A DNA stretch of 49,153 nucleotides, from the NCBI GenBank assembly GCA_045124465.1, contig JBGVLV010000015.1, positions 1-49,153 of the forward strand, read 5' to 3'. The notes beneath the pieces are model-generated. The model was not told the origin of the DNA, did no database searches, and saw only the letters and a program-made list of their open reading frames with translations. This DNA is from Scatosoma sp045124465. Lineage in GTDB: Bacteria > Bacillota > Clostridia > Christensenellales > Borkfalkiaceae. Of the stretch, positions 49,131 to 49,153 are shown in pieces; position 1 is the stretch's first letter, and the number at the start of each line of letters is the position of its first letter. A program made the position numbers and the translations under genes.

Positions 49131-49153
49131 TTGACAAAAGGTAAAGGCTTGTG
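49131..49153 (+). promoter_or_regulatory. Second promoter, cut by the window edge
   Basis: TTGACA (49131-49136) after AAAAAACGC; the -10 box would start at about 49154. Tandem strong promoters without a gene suggest a stable RNA operon beyond the edge. Confidence 0.5.

Overview
The window looks like a chromosomal segment of an uncultured Gram-positive (Firmicutes/Clostridia-like) bacterium. Supporting signs are a SipW/TasA-type secretion locus, T-box, THF and yybP-ykoY riboswitches, an Lgt/LspA lipoprotein pathway, an archaeal-type (probably non-discriminating) AspRS, and consistent TTGACA-17-TATAAT promoters with AGGAGG-type ribosome sites. Host genes are fairly GC-rich and favour C/G at third positions, which produces very long antisense shadow frames. 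The genus cannot be fixed from the sequence; a Christensenellales-like gut lineage is only a guess.

Layout. 1-4.9 kb: the 3' end of a UDP-sugar pyrophosphorylase, a small gene, a divergent XRE repressor/LRR-lipoprotein pair, a double-HTH regulator, a DUF421-DUF4363 pair, and a folate ECF transporter under a THF riboswitch. 4.9-9.5 kb: operon lgt-pncB-lspA-rluD-small membrane protein. 9.5-15.8 kb: operon DUF512 radical SAM-der-plsY-trkA-trkH. 15.9-18.2 kb: ssrA (tmRNA), a decayed DUF4143 ATPase, a large palindrome, and mntP under a manganese riboswitch. 18.3-31.5 kb: a surface/fibre locus made of an XRE repressor, two SipW-like signal peptidases, three SipW-type secreted or TasA-like proteins, a membrane-anchored partner, and a 2544-residue cell-surface subtilase that carries BspA-type leucine-rich repeats.

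31.6-41 kb: mnmA, then tRNA-Arg(CCG), behind which an AT-rich mobilizable island of about 7.86 kb is inserted in the tRNA terminator. The island carries a large serine recombinase, a small DNA-binding protein, a MobV-like oriT without any relaxase, four ~72-bp degenerate repeats, an intact type III methyltransferase next to a truncated restriction subunit, and a HipA-like kinase with an unfamiliar HTH partner. Its ends can be reconstructed into an attP and an attB, each with strong dyad symmetry. 41-49 kb: a SulP transporter, a 6S-like RNA, pyridoxal kinase, archaeal-type AspRS, and a type-2 IleRS behind an Ile T-box. The window ends in what look like tandem strong promoters, possibly of an rRNA operon.

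The most interesting items are: the island ends and oriT; the two repressor modules that share the same 29-bp operator spacing although their operator sequences differ; the two-peptidase TasA-like locus with its LRR-subtilase; the HipA-like kinase/HTH pair; and a translationally coupled small gene with no canonical start codon.
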